A stretch of 64,000 nt of DNA, from NCBI GenBank assembly GCA_049315325.1, contig JBMOKJ010000005.1, positions 124,001-188,000 on the forward strand, written 5' to 3'. The DNA is from CAXXIC01 sp049315325. GTDB taxonomy: Bacteria; Bacteroidota; Bacteroidia; Bacteroidales; UBA7332. The notes under the pieces are model-generated. The model had not been told where the DNA came from. It saw only the letters and a program-made list of their open reading frames with translations, and did not search any database. The position numbers and the translations under genes are program-made. Shown here one piece after another: positions 25,691 through 35,500 of this stretch (position 1 is its first letter; each line of letters starts with the position of its first letter).

Positions 25691-26572
25691 CTATTTTTTT
25701 CGTTTGTGTTTCCACCGTTTGTGAGTCCAAAGCCAATATTGAGGCTCTCTTACAATGGTCTCTTCCATCATTCGGGTGTATTTTTCGGTGATTTCAAATT
25801 CGGCGGTGTCTTTTGGATTCTCAGTAATGAGTTTCAATTCTGCAACATATTTTCCGCGAGCAACACGTTCCACATCCATATAAACCACGTCGTAATCCAC
25901 CATTTTTGCGATGCGTTCGGCTCCGCTAAACATTGCGGTATCTTGATTTAGAAAATTAGACCAGTAGTGGATATTTTGCACCGACGGCGTTTGATCTGAA
26001 ACAAAAGCCACCATGATTTGCACTTTTTCTTTACGAAGTTTGATCAGCTCACGCAGCGTTTTCTCTTTTTCGATTGGAATTGCACCGTAACTTTTACGAA
26101 TATTGAGGAAGAAGCGTTCCATTTCCTCATTCTTCAACTGGCGATAAATGCCCGCTAAACGAAGTGGTGCAATGCGATAATTCAACGTGGCGAACCATTC
26201 CCAGTTAGCATAGTGACCTGTCATCATTATAATTGAACGACCGTTTTCTTTCCATTTGTCAAGGAACTCGGGATTTTTCAATTCAGTTCGCATCATTATT
26301 TCTTCTTTCGAAATATGCGCTTGTTTGAGACTTTCTACCATAAAATCGCAGAAATGGCGGTAGAATTTCTTCTCGATTGATAGAATTTCTTCCTCGCTTT
26401 TCTCAGGAAAAGAATTGACAAGATTGCGACGAACCACTTTTTTGCGGTAACCCACCACATGATACACCAGAGGATAGAGCAAATCGGAAATGAGGTACAA
26501 TACGCGCAATGGCAACAGTGCAGGCAGCACCATAATGCCATAAATCAACCAATATTTCAGCTCTTTAATCAT
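25691..26572 (-). CDS. lipid A acyltransferase (LpxL/HtrB family)
   Basis: A 293-residue inner-membrane acyltransferase. A membrane segment lies at about 7-35, and the HxxxxE catalytic motif is HYANWE (His120 to Glu125) in MMTGHYANWEW, as in LpxL/LpxM. Later segments (SDQTPSVQNIHYW, AMFSGAERIAK) are also typical. It transfers a secondary acyl chain to KDO-lipid A or a related lipid. It starts 6 bp after mtaB ends and is followed by the GT2 gene, forming a probable three-gene reverse-strand operon. Confidence 0.92.
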   Translation of the reverse strand: MIKELKYWLIYGIMVLPALLPLRVLYLISDLLYPLVYHVVGYRKKVVRRNLVNSFPEKSEEEILSIEKKFYRHFCDFMVESLKQAHISKEEIMMRTELKNPEFLDKWKENGRSIIMMTGHYANWEWFATLNYRIAPLRLAGIYRQLKNEEMERFFLNIRKSYGAIPIEKEKTLRELIKLRKEKVQIMVAFVSDQTPSVQNIHYWSNFLNQDTAMFSGAERIAKMVDYDVVYMDVERVARGKYVAELKLITENPKDTAEFEITEKYTRMMEETIVREPQYWLWTHKRWKHKRKK

Positions 26573-26578
26573 ATCGTT

Positions 26579-27904
26579 TTACACTAATTTACCAATAACA
26601 GCCGTTTTGTCTGCATTTAGTTCGCAAAGCACTACATTGACCGTTTTGTTTACCAACTCTTCTTGATAGGGTAGTTGCACTTTTATATAGTTTTCTGTAA
26701 ATCCGTTCATCAACCCATCGCGCACAGTGTGTTCGAACAGCACTTTACGCGTTTCACCCAAGTGTTGTTTGTAGAAGCTAACGGTATGCGATTCCGAAAG
26801 GTCGAGCAACCGCTTGCTGCGAGCTTGTTTTACTTTCGGGTCGACGGTATGTTCAATCTTGAGTGCCATGGTGTTAGCTCGCTCCGAGTAGGTGAAAACA
26901 TGCAATTGAGAGAAATCTAGTGATTCGATAAATCGGTAGCTGTCTTCGAAATATTCGTCAGTTTCGCCACGAACGCCCACAATCACATCCACACCGATGA
27001 ATGCGTCGGGCATCAGTCGTTTGATAGTCGCCACTTTGTGTGCAAAAAGCTTGCTGTCGTAGTGGCGTTTCATCAGCAGCAACACATCGTCGCTACCCGA
27101 TTGCAGCGGAATGTGAAAGTGCGGTGCAATGCGTTTCGAACGCGCCACGTATTCAATAATTTCGTCGGTCAATAAGTTTGGTTCGATAGATGAAATGCGG
27201 AAACGGTCGATGCCTTCCACCTGATCGAGGCGTTTTACCAAATCGAAGAAGGTTTCGTCTGTATTTTTGCCAAAATCGCCAATGTTTACGCCAGTTAACA
27301 CAATCTCTTTGCCACCATTGGCTACCACCTCTTCGGCTTGTTTCACGAGTTGATCGATGGTGCCGCTGCGGCTTCGCCCACGAGCATTGGGAATGGTGCA
27401 ATAGGTGCAAAAATAGTCACATCCGTCTTGTACTTTTAGAAAGTGTCGGGTGCGGTCGTCGCTCGAGCAAGAATAGACAAATTTTTTGAGGTCTGTTTTG
27501 GTCGATTGAATGATTTCGCCTTTCGCCCCGTGGTCTTTTTTCTTCAAATCACCCAAATGTGCGGGAATATCCATCTTTTGATTCGAGCCCAACACCAAAT
27601 CTACGTCGGGAATATTGGCCACCTCTTCGGGTTTCAGTTGGGCATAACAGCCTGTGACAACGACAAATGCACCGGGATTTTCTTTGATCAGTTTGCGAAT
27701 GGCTTGGCGGCATTTTTTATCCGCCAGTTCGGTGACGGTGCAGGTATTCACCACACAAATATCGGCTTTTTCACCACGGCGTGCGTGGCGAATGCCGTGC
27801 TCTTCGAGCTGTTTGCCGATGGTTGAGGTCTCTGCAAAGTTGAGTTTACAGCCTAAGGTAAGATAAGCTGCTGTTTTATGTTCGAATTGAGAATTGTCTA
27901 TCAT
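26579..27904 (-). CDS. mtaB: tRNA t6A37 methylthiotransferase MtaB
   Basis: A 441-residue radical-SAM methylthiotransferase that converts t6A at position 37 of tRNA to ms2t6A. The N-terminal domain has the three cluster cysteines Cys19 (TLGCKLN), Cys55 (NTCTVT) and Cys86 (TGCYAQ); the radical-SAM motif CxxxCxxC is Cys162, Cys166, Cys169 (CDYFCTYC); a TRAM-like domain ends the protein (NYIKVQLP). The TLGCKLN start and the overall length place it in the MtaB rather than MiaB or RimO branch. It heads the operon with the acyltransferase and GT2 genes. Confidence 0.94.
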   Translation of the reverse strand: MIDNSQFEHKTAAYLTLGCKLNFAETSTIGKQLEEHGIRHARRGEKADICVVNTCTVTELADKKCRQAIRKLIKENPGAFVVVTGCYAQLKPEEVANIPDVDLVLGSNQKMDIPAHLGDLKKKDHGAKGEIIQSTKTDLKKFVYSCSSDDRTRHFLKVQDGCDYFCTYCTIPNARGRSRSGTIDQLVKQAEEVVANGGKEIVLTGVNIGDFGKNTDETFFDLVKRLDQVEGIDRFRISSIEPNLLTDEIIEYVARSKRIAPHFHIPLQSGSDDVLLLMKRHYDSKLFAHKVATIKRLMPDAFIGVDVIVGVRGETDEYFEDSYRFIESLDFSQLHVFTYSERANTMALKIEHTVDPKVKQARSKRLLDLSESHTVSFYKQHLGETRKVLFEHTVRDGLMNGFTENYIKVQLPYQEELVNKTVNVVLCELNADKTAVIGKLV

Positions 27905-27925
27905 TAATCAAGTTGATTTGGTGTG

Positions 27926-27933
27926 CAAAATTA
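27926..27933 (-). promoter_or_regulatory. -7 box for the mtaB operon
   Basis: TAATTTTG on the reverse strand, followed by GCAC, about 22 nt before the ATG at 27904. An ATTG lies 17 bp upstream, slightly closer than the 19-bp norm. Confidence 0.5.
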
Positions 27934-28044
27934 GCTATTTATTGTCAAATCAATGTTTTATCTTGTACTCTTTGCTTGATTTCTATAAATAACCAGTCAA
28001 GTCCAATAACAATTTTATCGGTCAGATGTTCTGATAGCTTTAGA

Positions 28045-29547
28045 TTACAGTTTAACGGTTCTTTTCTTGGCCTTCTTACTTTCGTAGTTGTAGCGATCGA
28101 GTGTGGTCACTGCATAGGTATATTTCGCAGTCCCTTTGTCGTAGGGCAATTGATAAGTCGTTTCGCTAGTGATGGTGACAATCTTTGACGCATCTTCGAG
28201 GTTGAATTTTTCGCCCGATTTGAAGCGATAAATGCAGTAGCGCACGGGCATATTGAGCGAATCTTTGTCCGCTTTGGGATGCCAAAAGAGGAAATAGCCA
28301 TTCGGAGTCCATTCGGCCCACAATTTTTTCAGCTCGAGCGGAGGATATCCATCCATATTGGTGTAAGCCGGCACCAATGCAGGATCGTGGTAGTAGTGAC
28401 TGCGCAGGCTGTCCATGATTCCACCTTCGTTGCGCAACAGGTCGTATCCGTTCCAAAGGCAGTTTCCTTGCACATTGTGTGCTGCCGCTGCTTGCGAAAA
28501 TTTGGCCGGAAGTTGGTTTTTTTCGTTCGAAGCAATATCAACGGCCTGAACGGTACGCACCACGCTTTGACCGATGTAGAGTTGTTCGGTGTTGGTGTGC
28601 TCATTCCACCAATTGATGAGGGTGGTGTAGTCTGCCACTTTGTGCCCAATCTCCCAATAAAGCTGCGGAACCACGTAGTCGATCCAGCTGTTTTTAGTCC
28701 AAAGCAGCACATCGGCATAGAGGTCATCGTAGTTTTGCAATCCTTTAGTGTTGCTGCCTGAGCCATCCGGCGTTTTGGCTTTGTTTCGATAGATGCCAAA
28801 CGGACTAATCCCGAATCGCACCCAAGGCTTGGTTGTGTAGATGGTCTCTTTCAGTTCGCTGATGAGCATATTCACATTGTTGCGTCGCCAGTCGCCTTTA
28901 TTTTGAGCAAAACCTTGTGATGCAGCGTAGGTGTTGAAACTTTTGGCATCTGGGAACTCTTCGCCGGTAATCGGGTAGGGGTAGAAATAGTCGTCCATGT
29001 GTATGGCATCGACTTCGTAGCGAGTCACGATGTCTTTTACCACATCGCAAATGAATTTCCGGCATTCGGGCATTCCGGGGTCGAAATAGGTCTGTTTTCC
29101 GTACTTCACAAACCATTCGGGATGTTTCCAGTAAATGTGATTCGGGGCAAGTTTCTCGTTTTCGTTGTTGGTCACGCGATAGGGGTTGAGCCACGCATGA
29201 AATTCGATGTTGCGCTTATGGCACTCTGCGATGAGAAATTCCATCGGATCCCAAGCCGGATTGGGCTCACGACCTTGTTCGCCCGACAAAAAGCGGCTCC
29301 ACGGCTCTAAATCTGATTTGTAAAAGGCATCGGCTTGAGGTCTGACTTGAAAGATAAGAGCGTTGATACCTGTTTTCTGAAACTGATCGAGCATACCGAC
29401 GAAGTAGTTTTGCATCTCAGCTTTACCCATCGATTTGTATTGCGATTGCTGAACGGTGTGAATCCAGACGCCTCTGAATTCGCGTTTCGCAGCATATAGG
29501 TTCATTAATAAGAGTGATAAAAGAGCAATAAGGAGATTTTTCTTCAT
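28045..29547 (-). CDS. secreted family 10-like glycosyl hydrolase (GHL10/DUF187)
   Basis: A 500-residue protein with signal peptide (1-19, LYA|AK). From FRGVWIHTVQQSQY through NALIFQVRPQADAFY, FHAWLNPYRV and DAIHMDDYFYPYP it matches the GHL10 (formerly DUF187) TIM-barrel glycosidase family, with acidic residues in MDDYF and LYWEIG as candidate catalytic groups. After the barrel a fibronectin-III-like region (about 410-500) ends the protein. Known or suggested members act on amylopectin-like glucans or peptidoglycan; the substrate here is unknown. It is not co-transcribed with mtaB (140-bp gap). Confidence 0.88.
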   Translation of the reverse strand: MKKNLLIALLSLLLMNLYAAKREFRGVWIHTVQQSQYKSMGKAEMQNYFVGMLDQFQKTGINALIFQVRPQADAFYKSDLEPWSRFLSGEQGREPNPAWDPMEFLIAECHKRNIEFHAWLNPYRVTNNENEKLAPNHIYWKHPEWFVKYGKQTYFDPGMPECRKFICDVVKDIVTRYEVDAIHMDDYFYPYPITGEEFPDAKSFNTYAASQGFAQNKGDWRRNNVNMLISELKETIYTTKPWVRFGISPFGIYRNKAKTPDGSGSNTKGLQNYDDLYADVLLWTKNSWIDYVVPQLYWEIGHKVADYTTLINWWNEHTNTEQLYIGQSVVRTVQAVDIASNEKNQLPAKFSQAAAAHNVQGNCLWNGYDLLRNEGGIMDSLRSHYYHDPALVPAYTNMDGYPPLELKKLWAEWTPNGYFLFWHPKADKDSLNMPVRYCIYRFKSGEKFNLEDASKIVTITSETTYQLPYDKGTAKYTYAVTTLDRYNYESKKAKKRTVKL

Positions 29548-29702
29548 AAAATGTTTAATTTGTTTAGTGCCAAATTCACAATTTGACTCAAAGAAATGTA
29601 CTTTATTGCAAATATCCCTCTTTTTTTCGGAATGGGCAAATCGCTATATGCCGTAACTCAAATGTTTTCAATTTTTTAATTTATGCTGTTTTGTTTCAAT
29701 AA

Positions 29703-30941
29703 TCACCTTTCTTCACCCATCATACTCGGCTTCCCAGCTAACTGCGCTGAAGCATCGACGTTGTAGGTGCCTTCGCTTACAATCTCTTCGCCTTCTTCTA
29801 GTCCACTCAATACAACGTAACTATTCCCCAAAGCTGGTCCAATCTCAATCTCCCGCATTTTGAAAATAAACTCATTCGATGCTGCCTGTTTGACATAAAC
29901 TACTGAACGTTTGCCTGTCCACAACACAGCGGAACGAGGAATCACCAACTTGTCTTTGTATTCATCGAGGTGAGCTGCCACAATGCCGGTGGCAAACATT
30001 TCCGGTTTGAGTTTTCCGGCTGCATTCGAGATTTCCACTCGCACCTTTGCCACTCGGGTGACGGCGTCGATAACCGGGTCGATGAACTTTATCTTAGCCG
30101 AAAAATTGACTCCTGGCAAAGCTTGCAAGGTAAACGAAATCGGATTCCCCACTTTCAGGAACGGCAAATCGCTTTCGTAGGCATCGAACTGTACCCACAC
30201 ATTCGAGAGATTGGCAATATCGAACAGCACTTCGCCTTCCGACAAGTGGTCGCCAACGTTCACGCGCTTGGCAGAGACAATGCCTGAGGTGTTGGCATAG
30301 ACTTCGAAATTGGTTTTCACCCGTCCCGATTTCTCGATGCGGGCAATCTGTGCATCGGAGAGCATCCATTGCATCAGTCGCTCCATGGCGGCATCGTACA
30401 CCGCGGGTTGCGATTGCTTCGACTTGGCGGCTTCTATCAGCTCTTGCTGCGCGGTGATGAGTTCGGGTGAATAGATAACTGCCAACAACTGACCTTTCTG
30501 CACCGGTTGTCCGATGAAGTTGACGAGTAACTTCTCGATGCGCCCGCCGATGTGCGCCACCTGATTTTGTTGCAACCGCTCATCGACCTGCACTTTGCCA
30601 AAAAGACGCACTTCCTTGACGGGTTGCTGACGCGAAACGATGGTTGTCGCCACATCTGCCAACCTCGCGGCATCTTTCGAAAGATGAACGGCATCGGAGT
30701 CCATTGCGGCACCCGCATTTTGTTTCAGTAAAATCAAATCCATGCCACAGATAGGGCATTTATCCGGCGCATGCTTCCGAATTTGCGGGTCCATGGAGCA
30801 GGTCCAGATATCTTGATGAATGTCGGTTTTCTCTTTAGCAACCGTGGGTTTGGGAGAATGGAAAAACAGCCATCCGATGAAAAGTCCGACTGCCACTAAT
30901 AGGATGCTGCGAACGTATTTGTTTGAAAATAGAGTGTTCAT
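29703..30941 (-). CDS. cusB: Cus-type metal efflux adaptor (membrane fusion protein)
   Basis: A 412-residue adaptor, last gene of the reverse-strand metal-efflux set. A membrane anchor lies at 11-28. A heavy-metal-binding domain follows (WTCSMDP at 46-52 and CPICGMDL at 62-69), the HMBD typical of CusB-type adaptors and some copper ATPases. Then come the lipoyl-like halves (GGRIEKLLVNFIGQPVQKGQ), the alpha-hairpin, beta-barrel and membrane-proximal domains. It passes Cu(I)/Ag(I) to the CusA-like pump. The ATG at 30941 fits the anchor; the frame extends to 30977 with a Cys/Lys stretch that lacks similarity. Confidence 0.9.
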   Translation of the reverse strand: MNTLFSNKYVRSILLVAVGLFIGWLFFHSPKPTVAKEKTDIHQDIWTCSMDPQIRKHAPDKCPICGMDLILLKQNAGAAMDSDAVHLSKDAARLADVATTIVSRQQPVKEVRLFGKVQVDERLQQNQVAHIGGRIEKLLVNFIGQPVQKGQLLAVIYSPELITAQQELIEAAKSKQSQPAVYDAAMERLMQWMLSDAQIARIEKSGRVKTNFEVYANTSGIVSAKRVNVGDHLSEGEVLFDIANLSNVWVQFDAYESDLPFLKVGNPISFTLQALPGVNFSAKIKFIDPVIDAVTRVAKVRVEISNAAGKLKPEMFATGIVAAHLDEYKDKLVIPRSAVLWTGKRSVVYVKQAASNEFIFKMREIEIGPALGNSYVVLSGLEEGEEIVSEGTYNVDASAQLAGKPSMMGEER

Positions 30942-30956
30942 ATTTTTTTTCTTTTC

Positions 30957-31012
30957 AACACAAAGGCACCAAAACACGAAGAAATCACGTGAAATTAGTC
31001 TTTGTATTTTGT
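30957..31012. repeat. dispersed CACAAAGGCACCAAAACACGAAG-type repeat
   Basis: Short A-rich iterations of CAAAG/CACGAAG in the gap between the CusC-like and CusB-like genes, of the same general type as the repeats at 13631, 32448 and 36757. Confidence 0.4.
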
Positions 31013-31033
31013 TTAATTAAATCCAAATTTAAT

Positions 31034-32431
31034 TTATATAGCAACGAGCCGCCTTACCAATGCTTGCATCTTACTCAAATCAATTACAGCGTCAAGTTTC
31101 CTCAGTTCATAATCTAGCAATTGCTGACGAATGCGCAGAATATCGCTCAATCCCGAGCCCGACGCCGAAAAGGTTTTAATCTGAATATCGAGCATTTTCT
31201 TCGACAATTGGCTTTGCGTTTCATACAGTTTCATTCGTCGTTGCGCATCCGAATAACTTTGCAACGCCTCTGCATAATCTGTTTGCAGCGCATTCACTGT
31301 CGCTTCGTAATTTTGTTTCGTGGCAGTTTTCTGATAATTCGTTTCGGCTTGCATCGCTTTGAATTTTTTTCTGTAAATAGGCAATGTAACCGTCACCATG
31401 GGCATAATCATATCTTGTCCGTTCATCGAAGAAGTAGCCGTCATCGAATTGGTCGATTTGCTCAAAATAGAATAATTGACACCCAAACCAACCACCGGAA
31501 ACCCCATTGTGCGTTGCATTTTGCTGCGCGAATCGAGCGATTGTTGCTCGTAAGCCAACATTCCCAACATTGGATTTTGGGTGAACATCGAGTCATTGAC
31601 CGTCAAATAAGCGATATCCAGCGGCTGAACCGACAGGCTATCAGGAGTGTGAATCGCCGTTTTGCGCGGCACATTGAGCAAATTGTTGAAACGAACCGCA
31701 AGTGCTTGTTCTTCATTTTTCAGCGAAACAAGGTTGTTTTCCACATCGCCCTGCTCAATTTGCAACTGATAAACATCTGCCAAACCCGATGCATTGGATG
31801 CACCGCCCATCGAAGGCGAAGATGAGGAACGAGACGGTGCATTTTTCGATGCGCCACCCATCGCATTCATGCCCGAAGGAGCCGCAGTAGGAGCATTTCC
31901 TGAAGACATACCCGCGGAAACGGATTTGGAACTACTTCCACTCGACGACCCGCTCCGATACTTTGCCACCGCTAGTCGTTCAATGGTTTTCAGCAAATCG
32001 AGGTTTTGCTCCGACAGTTTAATGGAGCGACGAACGCGATAAAGGTCGAGCCAAACTCGGTGCACATCATAGCCTACTTGCAACTTGGCATCGCGAAAGG
32101 TCTCGAACTTGGCCTTTGCCATCAGGCTCATCTCGTCTTTGGCATTCTTGATGACGCCAAACCACGAGAACATCTGCATCAGCTTAAAGTCTGCCACCCG
32201 ATTGCCCGTGAGTTGCTCCATCGGACTGAGGTAGATCCCCATTTCCAATTGAGGGTCGGGCAAACTGCCCACTTGAGGCACTTTTTGCAACGCGGCTTGG
32301 TATTCGCTGTATCGTTGCAAAACGGTCGGATTGTTGCGAATGGCCGTTTCGAGGTAGAACGCGAGCGAATCTTGCGAAAAACCTTTCAATCCACACGCAA
32401 ATAAACAAATATATAAAATGATTTTTTTCAT
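31034..32431 (-). CDS. TolC-family metal efflux channel (CusC-like)
   Basis: A 465-residue outer-membrane factor with signal peptide (1-19, GFS|QD), between the pump and adaptor genes. The two helix-strand repeats of TolC are visible, the second tip motif being FSASGSGLSDILRIRQQL. In the first repeat the tip is interrupted at residues 161-216 by a stretch made almost only of Ser, Gly, Ala, Asn and Met, with five Met spread through it; the helix resumes at GLADVYQLQIEQGDVE. The insertion lies where the adaptor should dock. Substrate (copper/silver) is inferred from the neighbours. Confidence 0.85.
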   Translation of the reverse strand: MKKIILYICLFACGLKGFSQDSLAFYLETAIRNNPTVLQRYSEYQAALQKVPQVGSLPDPQLEMGIYLSPMEQLTGNRVADFKLMQMFSWFGVIKNAKDEMSLMAKAKFETFRDAKLQVGYDVHRVWLDLYRVRRSIKLSEQNLDLLKTIERLAVAKYRSGSSSGSSSKSVSAGMSSGNAPTAAPSGMNAMGGASKNAPSRSSSSPSMGGASNASGLADVYQLQIEQGDVENNLVSLKNEEQALAVRFNNLLNVPRKTAIHTPDSLSVQPLDIAYLTVNDSMFTQNPMLGMLAYEQQSLDSRSKMQRTMGFPVVGLGVNYSILSKSTNSMTATSSMNGQDMIMPMVTVTLPIYRKKFKAMQAETNYQKTATKQNYEATVNALQTDYAEALQSYSDAQRRMKLYETQSQLSKKMLDIQIKTFSASGSGLSDILRIRQQLLDYELRKLDAVIDLSKMQALVRRLVAI

Positions 32432-32447
32432 TTCCTTTACTTTTTTA

Positions 32448-32505
32448 CCACAATAGGCACATAGAACACATAGGTTTAATGTGCCTATCTTTCTATGTGT
32501 TAAGT
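32448..32505. repeat. hairpin-forming dispersed repeat between pump and channel genes
   Basis: ATAGGCACAT (32453-32462) and ATGTGCCTAT (32479-32488) are perfect inverted copies; further CTATGTG iterations flank them. It may attenuate or process the operon transcript, but it also belongs to the CTATGTG repeat type seen at 13631. Confidence 0.5.
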
Positions 32506-35500
32506 TCTTTTTTTACAGCATATTCCCGCCACATCGCCTGAAACAACGGCACTACGAAAATGGTCATCACCTGAATAATCATTCCTCCAAACGTTGGAAT
32601 CGCCATTGGAACCATGATGTCGGCTCCTTTCCCGGTGGAAGTGAGCACGGGTAGCAAAGCAATCACCGCTACAGCCGTTGTCATCATCGCCGGTCTAACC
32701 CGTTTTTTTCCTGCCAAAATCACGGCTTCGCGCACTTCGGTGACTGTACCGGGCTTCTTCTCTTCGAATACCTGATGAATGTAGGTTCCCATAATCACGC
32801 CGTCGTTGGTAGCAATGCCAAACAAGGCGATAAAGCCAACCCAGACCGCTACACTGAGGTTAATCGGGTGCATCTGGAAGAGGTCGCGCATATTCATTCC
32901 GGCAATGGAGAAGTTCAGAAACCAATCCTGTCCGTAGAGCCACAGCATGATAAATCCACCGGCAAATGCCACAAACACGCCAGAGAAATGGATAAAGGAA
33001 GCTGTCACCGTTTTGAATTGGAAGAACAGCAAGAGCAGAATCAGCAACAAACTGATTGGAATCACAATCGACAAACGCTCTGTTGCCCGAATCTCATTTT
33101 CGTAGTTTCCCGCAAATTTATAGGTCACGCCCGATGGCAGTTTCAATTCACCCGAATCCAGTTTTTTCTTCAACATATCGGATGCTTTGTTCACCACATC
33201 CACTTCAGCTTTGCCCTCCACTTTGTCGAAAATGACATAACCCACCAGAAACGTATTCTCAGTTTTAATCATTTGCGCTCCGCGGGTGTAGTTGATATCG
33301 GCGAGTTCACTTAGCGGAATTTGTGTGCCGTTCATCGCCGGAATCAGAATCCGTCGAATGTCGTCGGGATTATCGCGCAACTCACGGGCATACCGCACCC
33401 GCATGGGGAAACGCTCGCGACCTTCCACAGAAGCACTGAGCGACATGCCGCCCATCGCCACCTGAAGCACATCTTGCACATCGCTCACGGTCATTCCGTA
33501 TCGAGCCATATTTTCGCGATTGAGTTTAATCTCTAAATAAGGCGCTCCCACAGCACGGTCGTAGAAGACTGACGACGCTTTGACTGACGAAACGCCCTTC
33601 AGCGCCTTTTCGAACTGCATTCCGGCTTTTTCGATTGATTCCAAATCCGGTCCATACACTTTAAGCCCCATCGGCGCGCGCATTCCGGTAGAAAGCATCA
33701 CCAGTCGGGTTTCGATGGGTTGCAATTTTGGTGCGGAAGTCAATCCGGGAATATCGGTCACTTTTACGATTTCGTTCCAAATATCATTTGGCTTTTTAAT
33801 GTGCGACCGCCACTGACGGAAATATTCTCCATTATCCGATTGAATCAAACTATCGGCAGGGATTGCGCGGAATGTCTCTTTCTCGGGATTGAAAGTCTTT
33901 CCGTTTTTTAGTAGAAAAGCACCTTCTTTATCCACCTTGAAACGTTCGCGATGCCCTTCTTCGTTCAGAATGTATTCGGGACGATAGTTAATCGTATTTT
34001 CGAACATCTGCACCGGTGCCGGATCAAGCGCCGAATTCACGCGTCCCCATTTGCCCACCGCCACTTCCACTTCGGGAATAGACGCCAATCGCTTATCCAG
34101 CGTTTCGATGTATTGTAGGTTTTTCTCGATGCTCGAATGCGGCATACTGGTTGGCATCAGCAAATACGAACCTTCGTTTAGCGACGGCATAAACTCTTTG
34201 CCCATGCCTTTCCAAAAATAGAATCCGAGACACAAAGTGACAATTGGCAACAGCAAAAATTTCCATTTATGAATCAATGCCCACCGCAAAATTGGTTCGT
34301 AGAAATGCACCATCGACATCAACGCTCCCAAAATCACCGCAACGATGCCCGCCACGAATAGGAAGTTGACAAACAGGCTGTTGTGTGCGCCCAGCGGCAA
34401 CCATTCCAATGCCAGATAATATACCGCGACCAAGACTGTAATAGCAATATTGATGTAGTTGGGGAACTCTTTTCGTTCGCTCGACCAACGATAATCCTGC
34501 AAATTATTAATTCCCACAGCTACTAATGCCAATGCAGGCCAAACTTGCCAAATTGCTGAAAAGAGGACTCCGGCAACGATTAATCCTGCATTGAAATAAC
34601 GGCGAATTTTCTTGGTGTCTATCCGTATATCAAAAACGATGTGCACCAACGTTGGCAACACCACAATACCAAGGATAAAGGCAGATAATAGTGCAAAAGT
34701 TTTGGTAAACACCAGTGGATGAAACAGTTTCCCTTCGGCTGCTTCCATGGCGAACACCGGTAAGAAGCTCACAATGGTGGTAGCAATGGAAGTCACTACC
34801 GCAGCACGAACCTCGGTTGTGGCAAGATATATCACATCCATTAGTTTTTTGCCACGAATGCCTTTGTTCTCGGGCATTTCGAGGTGCCGCAGAATATTTT
34901 CCACATCCACAATCCCGATATCCACCATCACTCCAATGGCAATGGCAATACCGGACAACGCCACGATATTGGCATCCACGTGGAAGAAGTGCATCAGAAT
35001 AAAAGTCATCAATACGCCCAATGGCAACAATCCCGCAACGATGACCGAAGCCCGCAGGTTGAGCACCAACACGATAATGACAATGATGCTAATCAGAATT
35101 TCGTGCGAAAGAGCCGATTCGAGCGTGCCAATCGTTTCTTTAATCAGACCGGTTCGGTCGTAAAAAGGCACCACGGTTACTTTCGAAACAGTGCCATCCA
35201 CCAGTTTCTTTTGGGGCAGTCCGGCTTCAATTTCTTTGATTTTTTCTTTGACATTGCCAATTACCTCCATCGGGTTGGAGCCGTAACGGGCGACTACGAC
35301 TGCTCCCACGGCTTCGCTTCCGGCTTTGTCTAATCCACCGCGACGGGTAGCAGGGCCAAAGGAAGTCCGCGCAACATCTTTGATGCGCACTGGAATATTA
35401 TTCCGCACTGCTACCACCGAATTATCGAGGTCATCGAGACTTTTCACGTAGCCCAGTCCGCGGATGATGTATTCCACGCTGTTCAGTTCTACCGTTTCTG

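Noticed and set aside
31121..31825. 234-residue forward frame inside the CusC-like gene
   Set aside because: Antisense to a clear TolC-family gene; Arg/His/Gln-rich composition without any recognised motif.
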